Positions 33,294 to 42,241 of a stretch of 64,000 nt of DNA are shown here, one piece after another. The DNA is from Flavobacteriales bacterium CG_4_9_14_3_um_filter_40_17 (lineage in GTDB: Bacteria; Bacteroidota; Bacteroidia; Flavobacteriales; Flavobacteriaceae): the NCBI GenBank assembly GCA_002790195.1, contig PFUR01000075.1, positions 43,365 to 107,364 on the forward strand. Direction: 5' to 3'. The notes beneath the pieces are model-generated. The model saw only the letters and a list, made by a program, of their open reading frames with translations, was not told the DNA's origin and did no database searches. Both the position numbers and the translations under genes were made by a program. The first letter of the stretch is position 1, and every line of letters begins with the position of its first letter.

Positions 33294-34649
33294 TTATAAG
33301 TTGGGAACTCTCACACTCAGACCAATCCAGCAACCGATTTTGATGGTTTCACCCGCTCTGGCTCCTTGAAAAATATCGGCTTTTGAGGGTGCTTTAGCCA
33401 TAAAGTTGTCCACAAAACTTTGTGCTACTGAACGCACGGTGGCATCTACTTGACCTGCCCTGCGAGCCACGTCAGCGGCCAACCAGTAAACAGCTCTTTT
33501 ATCAAAAACAGTTTCCCCACAGTCATTTGCACTGCTGCCATACATTTGGGCAATCAACAGATAGGCTTTCCCCATCGAAGGGTTGAATGACAAGGCTTTG
33601 TTTGCATAGGATCTTGCGTTGCCGAGTGCACCTCTCTTTCTCAACACAGTTGCTATTTTGTAATAAATTTCTGCTTTTTTGAAATTATCTGCATTCAATT
33701 CAGCAGACTGGTTAAAATATTCAAGTGCCTTATTCATGTCTTTCTTTTGCTCTGCTAAAATACCCAAAAAGTAGGAAGATTGAGCAGATGGGTCGATGGC
33801 GTGATAGGCCTCAACCAATTTAAAATAGAGCGGGTCTTCGGTACATTCTTTCTCAGACATTCTGGATGCAGCGGCGTTCAACCATTTTGCATCGGTTTTT
33901 TTGTTTTCAAAATCTTTGTTATACAATGGAATAAGATTATCACAATCAGCCAATATGCCTAACTTGGCATCGATGCTGTCTGACACAGTCCCGAATGAAC
34001 CGAGGTTGACATCAGCTACTTGGAGCGAACGTTCTTCTTTGGGGGAAAGCGTTCCGGCTTCTTGTTTTGGAAGAAGTTCATTCAAAACAGAAGACAATTT
34101 ATTAGATTCTTCGACTATTTTGGCTTTTACGTCGTCATATTTATCGAAAACAGATTGAATTTCTGCATCACCGGAATTGTACAAATCCACCAAAAGTGAA
34201 AAATAGGCATATAAACCACGTGGGTTGGTGAAATTTTCTCTATCGTTAGTGAATGCAGTGTCCAATATACTGTAAATTTCCTTTTTGGTGCCAATGTTGT
34301 TTTCCATCATGGCCATGGCTTTGTCCACCAATACTTTACCTTCTTTTCCGGGGAAATATTGAAGACGCTCGTCATAGAGTTTGATAAGGTCGTTGATAAA
34401 AGCCGTTTTTTGCTCACCCGAAGTTTTGCTTATCTTATCTTCCAAGATTCGCTCACCATAGATGTAGGTAGCTAAATTTAAATTAGGGCAATTTTTACGG
34501 ACACGTGTCCAGGGCTCAAAAGCGGCATCATAGTTTTTGACTTTGGCACTTTCCACGAAGAGCGACAGATCAACCGAACAATCTTGTGCTACTGAAACTA
34601 AGCTGCTAAATACAAAGGCGGTCAATAAAATTAAGTTTCTTGTCTTCAT
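33294..34649 (-). CDS. Exported TPR-repeat protein
   Basis: A 451-residue protein with a signal peptide (about 1-21, ending VSVAQ). Helical repeats run through the chain; the clearest TPR units lie around residues 285-375 (SSYFLGILAEQKKDMNKALEYFNQ, AEIYYKIATVLRKRGALGNARSYANKALSF, GKAYLLIAQMY). The C terminus has an odd beta-rich end (AGETIKIGCWIGLSVRVPNL). TPR proteins mediate protein-protein contacts; conserved position between an outer-membrane barrel gene and lptC points to outer-membrane or LPS-transport assembly, without direct proof. Confidence 0.85.
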   Translation of the reverse strand: MKTRNLILLTAFVFSSLVSVAQDCSVDLSLFVESAKVKNYDAAFEPWTRVRKNCPNLNLATYIYGERILEDKISKTSGEQKTAFINDLIKLYDERLQYFPGKEGKVLVDKAMAMMENNIGTKKEIYSILDTAFTNDRENFTNPRGLYAYFSLLVDLYNSGDAEIQSVFDKYDDVKAKIVEESNKLSSVLNELLPKQEAGTLSPKEERSLQVADVNLGSFGTVSDSIDAKLGILADCDNLIPLYNKDFENKKTDAKWLNAAASRMSEKECTEDPLYFKLVEAYHAIDPSAQSSYFLGILAEQKKDMNKALEYFNQSAELNADNFKKAEIYYKIATVLRKRGALGNARSYANKALSFNPSMGKAYLLIAQMYGSSANDCGETVFDKRAVYWLAADVARRAGQVDATVRSVAQSFVDNFMAKAPSKADIFQGARAGETIKIGCWIGLSVRVPNL

Positions 34650-34668
34650 CTTTTTTAATCTTTAATGG

Positions 34669-34676
34669 CAAATTTA
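34669..34676 (-). promoter_or_regulatory. Candidate -7 box for the TPR gene
   Basis: TAAATTTG on the minus strand, 20 bases before the ATG at 34649; could give an internal start within the coaX-to-ppiD operon. No -33 TTG at the expected distance. Confidence 0.35.
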
Positions 34677-34681
34677 GTAAA

Positions 34682-35938
34682 TTAATTATATTTTCTTTTA
34701 ACAAACCAACGATCATTAAATGAAAGTCCGATTCTAATGTTAAAGTATTTTTCCTTGACTAGTCCATTCGTTGTAGTTCCCTTCTGCCCAAATTCAAATC
34801 CAATATTGGCGTTTGAGAAAGATTGAAACCCACTTATGGGCAATCCCATCCCAAAAGATATGCCAAAGTCGTCAATTGATTGATTATTGATTACGATTCC
34901 TGTTTCTTCATACCGTATTCCTGCCATGTAAACTACTCTGCTCAAGTAGCTTGTAAACGAATTGTATTTGGGAATAAAATATCCACCCGCCGCTAACCTC
35001 GAGCTGTTTTCAAACGAAACATTTCCAATATTGATAAACCGGTTGGTAAAATTCTTGCTTTCGACATTGGTATATTGAATACCGGCAAACCATTTTCTGG
35101 GTTTGCCTATCCCGGTTCCCACCGATATCATTTGCGGGATTACCAAATCGGTATCGGGTACATCGACCGCTAAAGAATCGGTTGGAAAACCAACACCGGT
35201 GGCTGAAAAAATGACTGTTGACAGCAATCTTCTATTTTCCGAAGTTAAGCTGACCTCCGGAGAATAAGTGAGGGAAGAGCTAATTTCGAGGTCTTTTTTT
35301 ATTTTCATTTGATGATGGACACCTAAGGTATAACTAAATCCATATAAGTCTGAGCGGTCGTTTTCACGTGATCCCAATTGAACATCAGCAAAGGAAATGG
35401 TATTTTGGTTTTTGATGTTTCCGAAATTGTAGTTCCCTTCTACTCCCACGCTCCAGTTTTTGTTTAGTTGGTATCCTGCCGATAAATAAATCCGGTTGAT
35501 ACCCCCGGAACCTTCAAATTGAGAGACACTCCCTACTATGGTGTCGGTATTTTGCAATTCAAACCCTACCGAACTGAATGGCATAAAACCAAATCCAAGG
35601 CCTATTTTTTTGTTGATTGGAAATGCCATTGACAAATAATCGAGTGTCGCGTTGTCTGTGTTTGCAGTTGCATTATCAGTCTCAAATTGGATGGAATTGT
35701 ATGTTAAACCCAAGGCATACGTTGTCAACCTTAATCTGGAATAAGATGCCGGATTTTGTAAATTGAGATGTATGCTGTCTGCAATCATTCCAATTCCACC
35801 CATGATTCGGTTTTCGTTTGTTCCCCTGAATCGCAAATCGCCAATTCCGAAAAACGAGTAGGGAGATTTGCTTCCTTGTTGTGCTAAGCCAATGGTGGCG
35901 TACAAAAGTACAAGTATAAATAAATTTTTTTTAATCAT
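34682..35938 (-). CDS. Outer-membrane beta-barrel protein, function unknown
   Basis: A 418-residue protein with a signal peptide (about 1-20, ending GLAQQ) and then alternating strand patterns to the C terminus, the look of a FadL/PorV-like transport barrel. Near the N terminus it has SPYSFFGIGDLRFRGTNENRIMGG and LQNPASYS, where the NPA motif is typical of FadL-related Bacteroidota barrels. The gene starts 4 bases after coaX and is followed by the TPR gene, so it belongs to the same envelope operon. Substrate unknown. Confidence 0.82.
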   Translation of the reverse strand: MIKKNLFILVLLYATIGLAQQGSKSPYSFFGIGDLRFRGTNENRIMGGIGMIADSIHLNLQNPASYSRLRLTTYALGLTYNSIQFETDNATANTDNATLDYLSMAFPINKKIGLGFGFMPFSSVGFELQNTDTIVGSVSQFEGSGGINRIYLSAGYQLNKNWSVGVEGNYNFGNIKNQNTISFADVQLGSRENDRSDLYGFSYTLGVHHQMKIKKDLEISSSLTYSPEVSLTSENRRLLSTVIFSATGVGFPTDSLAVDVPDTDLVIPQMISVGTGIGKPRKWFAGIQYTNVESKNFTNRFINIGNVSFENSSRLAAGGYFIPKYNSFTSYLSRVVYMAGIRYEETGIVINNQSIDDFGISFGMGLPISGFQSFSNANIGFEFGQKGTTTNGLVKEKYFNIRIGLSFNDRWFVKRKYN

Positions 35939-35942
35939 TTAG

Positions 35943-36662
35943 TTAATTGTAATCTAATAAATCATTAAGTCCTTCCAGTAAAAAATTTGAATTGGCAAAT
36001 ATGCAGTTTTTTAAATGATGACGCAAGTATTCAGCATCCCCTCCTGTTAAAATTATTGTTAATTTCTCATTTTCAGCAAGATATTTATCAATCATCCCGT
36101 TCATTTCAAAAACAATTCCATTCTCTATTCCTGAGTGTATGGCACTCTTGGTGGTGTTTCCAATGAGTTTATAAGACAAGTCTCTGCTCAATAAAGGTAA
36201 TTTTCCCGTAAAGTGATGAACGGCTTTGTATCGCATTGATAAACCGGGTGAAATGGCTCCTCCCAAATATTCGTCTTTTTCGTTTTTGTAATCATACGTG
36301 ATGCAACTTCCGGCATCGATTACCAATACAGCTTGTTTTGGATATTTAAAGGTGGCTTCACTAATCAAAGCAATTCGATCTGCACCTAAAGTTTCAGGTG
36401 TTGCATAAAGATTGACAAATGGCACGCGTGTTTGGCTGTTTAATTTAAGTACATGATTGTGGCTTTTCAAAAATAGCTCTTCTCTAGCATCAAGATTAGT
36501 TACTGAGCAAACAATGGTTTTGAGAATTTTAAACTGATTATGGAGCTCAGCAAACGAAGTTTCCAAAGCATCGTGGTTGATTATCGATTTAACAAGCATT
36601 TGTTTGTTTTTGAAAACAGCTAATTTAATAGCCGAGTTTCCTACATCTATCACCAAATTCAT
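35943..36662 (-). CDS. coaX: Type III pantothenate kinase CoaX
   Basis: A 239-residue kinase that phosphorylates pantothenate, the first step of coenzyme A synthesis. Motifs of the ASKHA-fold type III enzymes: DVGNSAIKLAVFK at the N terminus (phosphate-1 site), LGADRIAL and VIDAGSCITYDY in the middle, GGAISPGLSMRYKAVHHFTGKLP, and the C-terminal ILTGGDAEYLRHHL. The ATG at 36662 was chosen because it gives the family start MNLVIDVGN; the frame opens 99 bases earlier but would run through the tRNA-Phe promoter. It heads the envelope operon. Confidence 0.95.
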   Translation of the reverse strand: MNLVIDVGNSAIKLAVFKNKQMLVKSIINHDALETSFAELHNQFKILKTIVCSVTNLDAREELFLKSHNHVLKLNSQTRVPFVNLYATPETLGADRIALISEATFKYPKQAVLVIDAGSCITYDYKNEKDEYLGGAISPGLSMRYKAVHHFTGKLPLLSRDLSYKLIGNTTKSAIHSGIENGIVFEMNGMIDKYLAENEKLTIILTGGDAEYLRHHLKNCIFANSNFLLEGLNDLLDYN

Positions 36663-36713
36663 CTGATTGGTTTTGTTTGCAAAAATAGGAATAGATATTT
36701 TTAAAAAAATTAT

Positions 36714-36744
36714 TTTGGGAGTATAAAAAATGAAACTATATTTG
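36714..36744 (+). promoter_or_regulatory. Bacteroidota-type promoter for tRNA-Phe
   Basis: TTTG (36714-36717) and TATATTTG (36737-36744) are separated by 19 bases, an excellent match to the TTG-N19-TAnnTTTG promoter of this phylum. The tRNA begins 19 bases later. This is the best promoter in the window. Confidence 0.75.
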
Positions 36745-36762
36745 CACCCGCATTTAGGCAAA

Positions 36763-36835
36763 GGTACCTTAGCTCAGATGGTAGAGCAATGGACTGAAAA
36801 TCCATGTGTCCCTGGTTCGATTCCTGGAGGTACCA
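36763..36835 (+). tRNA. tRNA-Phe (GAA)
   Basis: A 73-base cloverleaf. The acceptor stem is GGTACCT (36763-36769) with AGGTACC (36828-36834), the D arm has GCTC/GAGC, and the anticodon stem ATGGA/TCCAT encloses the loop CTGAAAA with anticodon GAA. The T arm is CCTGG-TTCGATT-CCTGG, with one central U-U mismatch. Discriminator A at 36835; the CCA end is not encoded (CAA follows), as usual for Bacteroidota. Confidence 0.96.
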
Positions 36836-36843
36836 CAAAACAT

Positions 36844-36871
36844 ACCCACTTTTCTATAGGTGGGTTTTTTT
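36844..36871 (+). terminator. Intrinsic terminator after tRNA-Phe
   Basis: Stem ACCCAC (36844-36849) and GTGGGT (36860-36865), 10-base loop, followed by a run of T. Confidence 0.8.
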
Positions 36872-37008
36872 ATTAAGTTTGGTGACTTCAATTAAACATT
36901 TCAAACTGCGCTACCAAATGTTTTGAACCCAAACTAATTATACTTCTTTCGCAGACATCACATGAAATCACAAGCCGGTTAATCCTTTCATAAATCCTTA
37001 AGCCAGCC

Positions 37009-37488
37009 TCAATAACCATCAATCCGCGGAAGCATTTTCTTTATCCATACAATTTGTCCCAAATGATAATGTGTATGTTCGATGATACCGTGGAGGTTTC
37101 GGTAATGGTCTCCTTATTTTTCTTCTGAAAAAGCTTCCCAAAGTTTGTTTTCAGGCAACTCTGCCAGCAAATCAGCAAATTTTTAGGTATCTGTCTAGGC
37201 GCTATCGCGCAAATTTTACAAATCTTCCCGTGAGTGGACAGGCGGATGATGGTCAAAACTGTAAGCATCCTCATGTATTGAGCGGTTTGCTTTCCAAAAC
37301 ATCCAATGCGGCACGCACATAGTAATGGATGTGGTAAACCAATTCTACGATGCTGTTGAAACCATCAACTTGCATAATAGCCTACTGTCAGGTGACTCCT
37401 TCTAAGTATTGTTTCATATTTAAAAAAGCCCGGTTTCCGCCAAAATAAACTTCTCTAAAATGTTTGGCAATTGGTCGGGGAGGTTCAT
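37009..37488 (-). pseudogene. DinB-family gene, heavily decayed
   Basis: Reading the minus strand from the ATG at 37488 to the TGA at 37009-37011 and correcting two frameshifts (one missing base near codon 7, one near codon 87) recovers nearly all of a DinB/DUF1572-like four-helix protein of about 160 residues: NLPDQL, KHFREVYFGGNRA, VDGFNSIVELVYHIHYYV, SFDHHPPVHSRED, AELPENKLWEAFSEEK, and HGIIEHTHYHLGQIVWI, including the metal-binding histidines. At least six in-frame stops (TGA, TAG and TAA) interrupt it. Most replace tryptophan, glutamine or tyrosine codons. Intact relatives are thiol-dependent or metal-dependent enzymes of unknown role in Bacteroidota. All short open frames in this stretch are fragments of this relic or its shadows. 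Confidence 0.85.
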
Positions 37489-37608
37489 AGATTTTTGTTT
37501 AAGGTTGGCTTATCTTACAAATCTATCCATTTATTCTTTATATTTAACCCCTGTTGACCTGATTCTCAAGCCAATTCCCTAACTTGCATCTTCCAATCAA
37601 CTCCGAAA

Positions 37609-37971
37609 ATGACTGACAAAGAAAATGAAAATTTACCGGTATGGACAAATCAAATCACACCGGCAGTGTTGGCTCAAATGTGCAAACAACTCAACAAAGA
37701 CCTCAACCGAGCGGGTTTTTTTGAACAAATAAGCGAAGTGGCTGACCCGGTTTTAATGAAAAACCAATTGGAAGCTGTTTTGCAAAAGCATTTATCTGCA
37801 GATTCTAAAAAAATCTCCAATCTGCTCTATGCTGTCGATGTGCCCGAAGCCGAACTCAACGCGTTTTTATCCGAAGAAATCGTCGAATTAAGCACAGCAC
37901 TTACTTGGCTGATTATCAAGCGTACTTGGCAGAAAATAAACCTCCGGCTCAACGGTTTTCGGACAGTTTGA
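37609..37971 (+). CDS. Hypothetical protein (120 aa)
   Basis: A 120-residue cytoplasmic-looking protein without signal or membrane segment; I do not recognise a family. It is helical and charged (TPAVLAQMCKQLNKDLNRAG, VLMKNQLEAVLQKHLSAD, EAELNAFLSEEIVELSTALTWLIIKRTWQK). It is probably real, as it has a clean ATG, ordinary codon use, and sits 131 bases ahead of sucA in the same direction. It could be a stand-alone gene; it ends in a basic tail (INLRLNGFRTV). Confidence 0.6.
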   Translation: MTDKENENLPVWTNQITPAVLAQMCKQLNKDLNRAGFFEQISEVADPVLMKNQLEAVLQKHLSADSKKISNLLYAVDVPEAELNAFLSEEIVELSTALTWLIIKRTWQKINLRLNGFRTV

Positions 37972-38049
37972 AGTTATTGAATAAAATTAAACTGTGATTT
38001 TGTATATTTAAAAAAATAAATACGACTTAGTTTTCTGTCTCATTTATCG

Positions 38050-38057
38050 TAATTTTG
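38050..38057 (+). promoter_or_regulatory. Candidate -7 box for sucAB
   Basis: TAATTTTG fits TAnnTTTG and lies 45 bases before the sucA ATG. A TTG at -33 is not evident. Confidence 0.4.
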
Positions 38058-38102
38058 AAAAATTATTTGAATTCAATTTTCCCATAGAAAGCCTTACATA
38101 CA

Positions 38103-40856
38103 ATGGATAAATTTTCCTTTCTCAACGCGGCACACACTGCCTTCTTTGCCCAATTATACGACCAATATCTCATCAATCCTGACAGCGTTGAACCCAGTTG
38201 GCGTGCCTTTTTTCAAGGTTTCGATTTCGGACTCGAATCTGGCGGGGAAGAAAGGACAATTTATGTGGAAAGCGGCAAGACGCAAATAGAAGTTCCAAAA
38301 GATGTTCAAAAAGAGTTTCAGGTAGTCAAACTCATCGAAGGATACCGCACCCGTGGGCATTTGTTTACCAAAACCAATCCCGTTCGCGAACGACGCAAAT
38401 ACAGCCCCACATTAGACATTGAAAATTTCGAGCTCAGCACAGCCGACTTAGACAGCGTTTTTAACGCCGGAGAAGTAATCGGAATCGGTCCCGCAACACT
38501 CCGAAAAATCATCGAACATCTCGAAAATGTCTATTGTGCCTCTATCGGTATCGAATTTATGTACATTCGAAATCCAGAAGTGATTCAATGGATTCAAAGC
38601 CGAATCAGCCTAGACGAAAACAAAACCATTTTCTCACCTGAAGAGAAAAAAAACATACTCAATAAACTCAACCAAGCATATAGTTTTGAAACGTTTTTGC
38701 ACACAAAATACGTCGGCCAAAAACGATTTTCACTCGAAGGAGGTGAGTCACTCATACCTGCCCTCGATGCCATCATCGAAAAAGGAGCAGAATTGGGTGT
38801 GGAGCAGTTTGTGGTCGGTATGGCACACCGCGGTAGGCTCAATGTACTGACGAATATATTCGGCAAACAGCCAAAAGACATCTTCAACGAATTTGACGGA
38901 AAAGATTATGACCAAGCAATTTTTGACGGTGATGTAAAATATCATTTGGGCTGGACATGCAACCGCGTTTCAAGAGGAGGAAAATTAATCAACATGAACA
39001 TCGCGCCCAATCCATCACATCTCGAAACGGTAGGTGCAGTTGTAGAAGGTATCACACGTGCTAAACAAGACGGCCGATTTCCCAATCAACCCGACAAAGT
39101 ATTACCCATAGCCATTCACGGCGATGCAGCCATCGCAGGTCAAGGCATTGTTTACGAAATCGTTCAGATGGCCAATTTAGATGGTTATAAAACCCAAGGC
39201 ACCATTCACATTGTAGTAAACAACCAAATTGGGTTTACAACCAACTACATGGATGCGCGCTCGAGTACGTATTGTACCGATGTCGGAAAGGTGACACTTT
39301 CGCCCGTGTTACATATCAATGCCGATGATGTAGAAGCGGTTGTCCATGCAGTTTTATTTGCTGTTGACTTCAGAATGACTTTCCACAGAGATGTCTTTAT
39401 CGATTTATTGGGCTATCGAAAATATGGCCACAACGAAGGTGATGAACCTCGTTTTACGCAGCCCAATCTCTACAAAGCCATAGCGAGCCACATGAATCCG
39501 CGTGATATATACGCCAAGATTTTAGAAGCAGACGGACTGATTGATGCAAATTATTTGGTGGAATTGGAGGCCAAATACAAGGCAGGCTTGGAATCTGACT
39601 TGGAAGAATCCCACAAAGAAGACAAAACCTTCATCACCCCGTTTATGCAAGATGAATGGGAGGGTTTCGAAACGGTTGACGAAATCGCTATGATGAAAGA
39701 TTTCGACACATCTTATCCCAAAGAAAAATTGGATTTGCTCGCAAAAGCAATAACCGAACTACCCAAAGACAAAAAATTCATCCGTAAATTGGAGCGGCTG
39801 ATTCAGGACAGAAACGACCAGTATTTCAAGAAAAATAGTTTGGATTGGGGACTTTGTGAGCTGTTGGCATACGCCACACTTTTGGATGAGGGATACAACC
39901 TTCGCATGTCCGGGCAAGATGTAGAAAGAGGTACTTTTTCTCATCGCCACGCAGTTTTGAAAGTGGAAGATTCTGAGGAAGAAATCATCTTGTTAAACAA
40001 CATGAATGAACAGCAAGGAATTTCTTATTTCTACAACTCTTTGCTTTCCGAATACGGCGTTTTAGGATTTGATTACGGTTATGCCATGGCAAGCCCGAAT
40101 ACACTCACTATTTGGGAAGCCCAATTTGGAGACTTCAGCAACGGTGCGCAAATCATGATTGATCAATACATTTCAGCCGCTGAAGATAAATGGAAATTGC
40201 AGAACGGCATTGTGATGCTTCTTCCACACGGTTACGAAGGCCAAGGAGCAGAACACTCTTCGGCAAGAATGGAACGTTACCTCCAACTTTGCGCCAAAGA
40301 CAATATGTTTGTGGCAGATTGTAGCACACCGGCAAACCTGTTTCACTTGCTCAGACGACAACTCAAAACACCTTTTAGAAAACCGTTGATTGTCTTCACA
40401 CCAAAAAGCTTATTGCGACATCCCAAAGTGGTTTCGACTATCGATGATTTGACTACCGGCAAATTTCAAAAGGTAATAGACGACGTGGAAGCCAATCCAA
40501 AAAAAGTAAAATCATTGGTGTTCTGCACCGGAAAATTTTACTACGAATTGCTGGGAGAAAAAGAAAAAAGAAAACGTGATGACATCGCTTTGATCCGTAT
40601 CGAGCAGTTGTTTCCCCTTCCGGCGGTAGAGATTCGCTCAATTATCAAAAAATACGGAGCCGATGAAGTGGTTTGGGCGCAAGAAGAGCCTCAAAACATG
40701 GGCGCTTGGGGATTCCTCTTGTTGCACTTGGAAGAGGCCAAAACCTTTAGGCTTTGTTCGCAACCGTTCTATGGCGCACCCGCAGCAGGAAGTGCCGAAC
40801 GATTCAGGCAAAGACACGAAAGAGTTTTGAATGAGGTTTTCGAAACGAAGAAATAA
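38103..40856 (+). CDS. sucA: 2-oxoglutarate dehydrogenase E1 component
   Basis: A 917-residue thiamine-diphosphate enzyme, the decarboxylating E1 of the 2-oxoglutarate dehydrogenase complex in the citric acid cycle. It begins with the E2-binding peptide (FSFLNAAHTAFFAQLYDQY) and has all main E1o motifs: TKYVGQKRFSLEGGESLIP, VGMAHRGRLNVL, APNPSHLETVG, the ThDP/Mg loop HGDAAIAGQGIVYE ... VVNNQIGFTT, and in the C-terminal half RGTFSHRHAV, EFGFDYGYA-type FDYGYAMASP and HGYEGQGAEHSSAR. Length matches the family (about 900-940). sucB follows 75 bases downstream in the same operon. Confidence 0.97.
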   Translation: MDKFSFLNAAHTAFFAQLYDQYLINPDSVEPSWRAFFQGFDFGLESGGEERTIYVESGKTQIEVPKDVQKEFQVVKLIEGYRTRGHLFTKTNPVRERRKYSPTLDIENFELSTADLDSVFNAGEVIGIGPATLRKIIEHLENVYCASIGIEFMYIRNPEVIQWIQSRISLDENKTIFSPEEKKNILNKLNQAYSFETFLHTKYVGQKRFSLEGGESLIPALDAIIEKGAELGVEQFVVGMAHRGRLNVLTNIFGKQPKDIFNEFDGKDYDQAIFDGDVKYHLGWTCNRVSRGGKLINMNIAPNPSHLETVGAVVEGITRAKQDGRFPNQPDKVLPIAIHGDAAIAGQGIVYEIVQMANLDGYKTQGTIHIVVNNQIGFTTNYMDARSSTYCTDVGKVTLSPVLHINADDVEAVVHAVLFAVDFRMTFHRDVFIDLLGYRKYGHNEGDEPRFTQPNLYKAIASHMNPRDIYAKILEADGLIDANYLVELEAKYKAGLESDLEESHKEDKTFITPFMQDEWEGFETVDEIAMMKDFDTSYPKEKLDLLAKAITELPKDKKFIRKLERLIQDRNDQYFKKNSLDWGLCELLAYATLLDEGYNLRMSGQDVERGTFSHRHAVLKVEDSEEEIILLNNMNEQQGISYFYNSLLSEYGVLGFDYGYAMASPNTLTIWEAQFGDFSNGAQIMIDQYISAAEDKWKLQNGIVMLLPHGYEGQGAEHSSARMERYLQLCAKDNMFVADCSTPANLFHLLRRQLKTPFRKPLIVFTPKSLLRHPKVVSTIDDLTTGKFQKVIDDVEANPKKVKSLVFCTGKFYYELLGEKEKRKRDDIALIRIEQLFPLPAVEIRSIIKKYGADEVVWAQEEPQNMGAWGFLLLHLEEAKTFRLCSQPFYGAPAAGSAERFRQRHERVLNEVFETKK

Positions 40857-40931
40857 ATCTTAAATTTGGAGTCTTGCATCTAATTTTCAAAAAAGACTAT
40901 CAAAAAACATATTAAAACCAAAAAGTAAATC

Positions 40932-42152
40932 ATGATTTTAGAAATGAAAGTGCCTTCACCGGGCGAATCTATCACCGAAGTTGAAATTGCCCAGTGGTTG
41001 GTAAAAGATGGTGATTACGTAGAAAAAGACCAAGCCATTGCTGAAGTTGATTCAGACAAAGCCACCCTTGAACTCCCTGCTGAAGCTTCTGGCACCATCA
41101 CGCTCAAGGCGGAAGTTGGAGAAGCAGTATCTGTAGGAGCTGTTGTTTGTTTGATAGACACCGCGGCGGCCAAAACTCTGGGTGTTGACAAACCGGTTTT
41201 AGAAGAAAAACCAACACCCAAAGCCGAACCGGCTAAAAAAGAAACTGCTCCCGCCAAAGCAGCTGAGAAAACCTATGCTTCCGGTACTCCATCTCCGGCA
41301 GCCAAAAAAATATTAGAAGAAAAAGGCATCGCTCCGGAGACCGTCAAAGGTAGTGGACGAAGCGGACGAATCACCAAAGAAGATGCCTCAACAGCGGTAC
41401 CTTCCATGGGAACTCCCGGCACGGGTTTGAGAGGGAGCGAACGCAAAAAAATGTCGATGCTGCGCCGAAAAGTTGCCGAACGATTGGTCAGTGCAAAAAA
41501 CGAAACCGCCATGCTGACGACTTTCAACGAAGTTGACATGAGCGAGATTTTCCGTTTGCGAAAAGAAAACAAAGATGCCTTTGCTGCTAAACACGGTGTA
41601 GGGCTTGGTTTTATGAGTTTCTTTACCAAAGCGGTCGTCCGAGCGCTTCAATTGTATCCAGATGTCAACTCAATGATAGATGGCGATCAGATGATTACAT
41701 ATGATTTTTACGATATTAGCGTGGCAGTGTCCGGTCCGAAAGGCTTGGTCGTGCCTGTGGTGAGAAATGCGGAAAACTTGAGTTTCAGAGGGGTCGAAAG
41801 CGAGATTAAACGCTTGGCCATACGCGCAAGAGACGGACAAATCACCGTCGATGAGATGACCGGCGGAACTTTTACGGTGTCTAACGGTGGTGTATTTGGC
41901 AGCATGCTCAGTACTCCAATTATAAATCCGCCACAGAGTGCCATCTTGGGTATGCACAACATAGTGGAAAGACCCATCGTGAAAAATGGGCAAATCGCAA
42001 TCGCACCAGTGATGTTTTTAGCCCTATCTTATGACCACCGCATCATAGACGGACGCGAGTCAGTCGGTTTTTTAGTAGCCGTCAAAGAAGCGATTGAACA
42101 TCCGGAGGAACACCTGATGAATGGCGATGTGAAAAAGGCACTGGAACTTTAA
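40932..42152 (+). CDS. sucB: Dihydrolipoyllysine-residue succinyltransferase (E2)
   Basis: A 406-residue E2 core of the 2-oxoglutarate dehydrogenase complex. Domains in order: lipoyl domain with lipoylated K43 in EVDSDKATLELP (about 1-75), an alanine/proline/lysine-rich linker, the E3/E1-binding domain (about 115-150, SPAAKKILEEKGI, GSGRSGRITKED), and the catalytic acetyltransferase-fold domain (about 175-406) ending with the active-site histidine in SYDHRIIDGRESVGFL. It forms the 24-mer that passes succinyl groups to CoA. A strong terminator follows. Confidence 0.97.
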   Translation: MILEMKVPSPGESITEVEIAQWLVKDGDYVEKDQAIAEVDSDKATLELPAEASGTITLKAEVGEAVSVGAVVCLIDTAAAKTLGVDKPVLEEKPTPKAEPAKKETAPAKAAEKTYASGTPSPAAKKILEEKGIAPETVKGSGRSGRITKEDASTAVPSMGTPGTGLRGSERKKMSMLRRKVAERLVSAKNETAMLTTFNEVDMSEIFRLRKENKDAFAAKHGVGLGFMSFFTKAVVRALQLYPDVNSMIDGDQMITYDFYDISVAVSGPKGLVVPVVRNAENLSFRGVESEIKRLAIRARDGQITVDEMTGGTFTVSNGGVFGSMLSTPIINPPQSAILGMHNIVERPIVKNGQIAIAPVMFLALSYDHRIIDGRESVGFLVAVKEAIEHPEEHLMNGDVKKALEL

Positions 42153-42171
42153 AATACATTTATGAAAGATA

Positions 42172-42215
42172 AAGGCTCGGCAGCCTGTGAAAACTTGCCG
42201 GGCCTTGTTTTTTTT
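42172..42215 (+). terminator. Intrinsic terminator after sucAB
   Basis: An 11-base stem, AAGGCTCGGCA (42172-42182) with TGCCGGGCCTT (42196-42206), one G-T pair, 13-base loop, then eight T residues. The reverse orientation lacks an equally good T-run. Confidence 0.9.
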
Positions 42216-42241
42216 AACAGTAGATTGATTCGTAATTATCT

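Noticed and set aside
37041-37274. Minus-strand frame of 77 codons as a separate gene
   Set aside because: It is an off-frame reading of the DinB relic; the neighbouring frame carries the recognisable protein text.
37009-37608. Insertion sequence near the tRNA-Phe gene
   Set aside because: No transposase text, inverted ends or integrase; the stretch is explained by the DinB relic.
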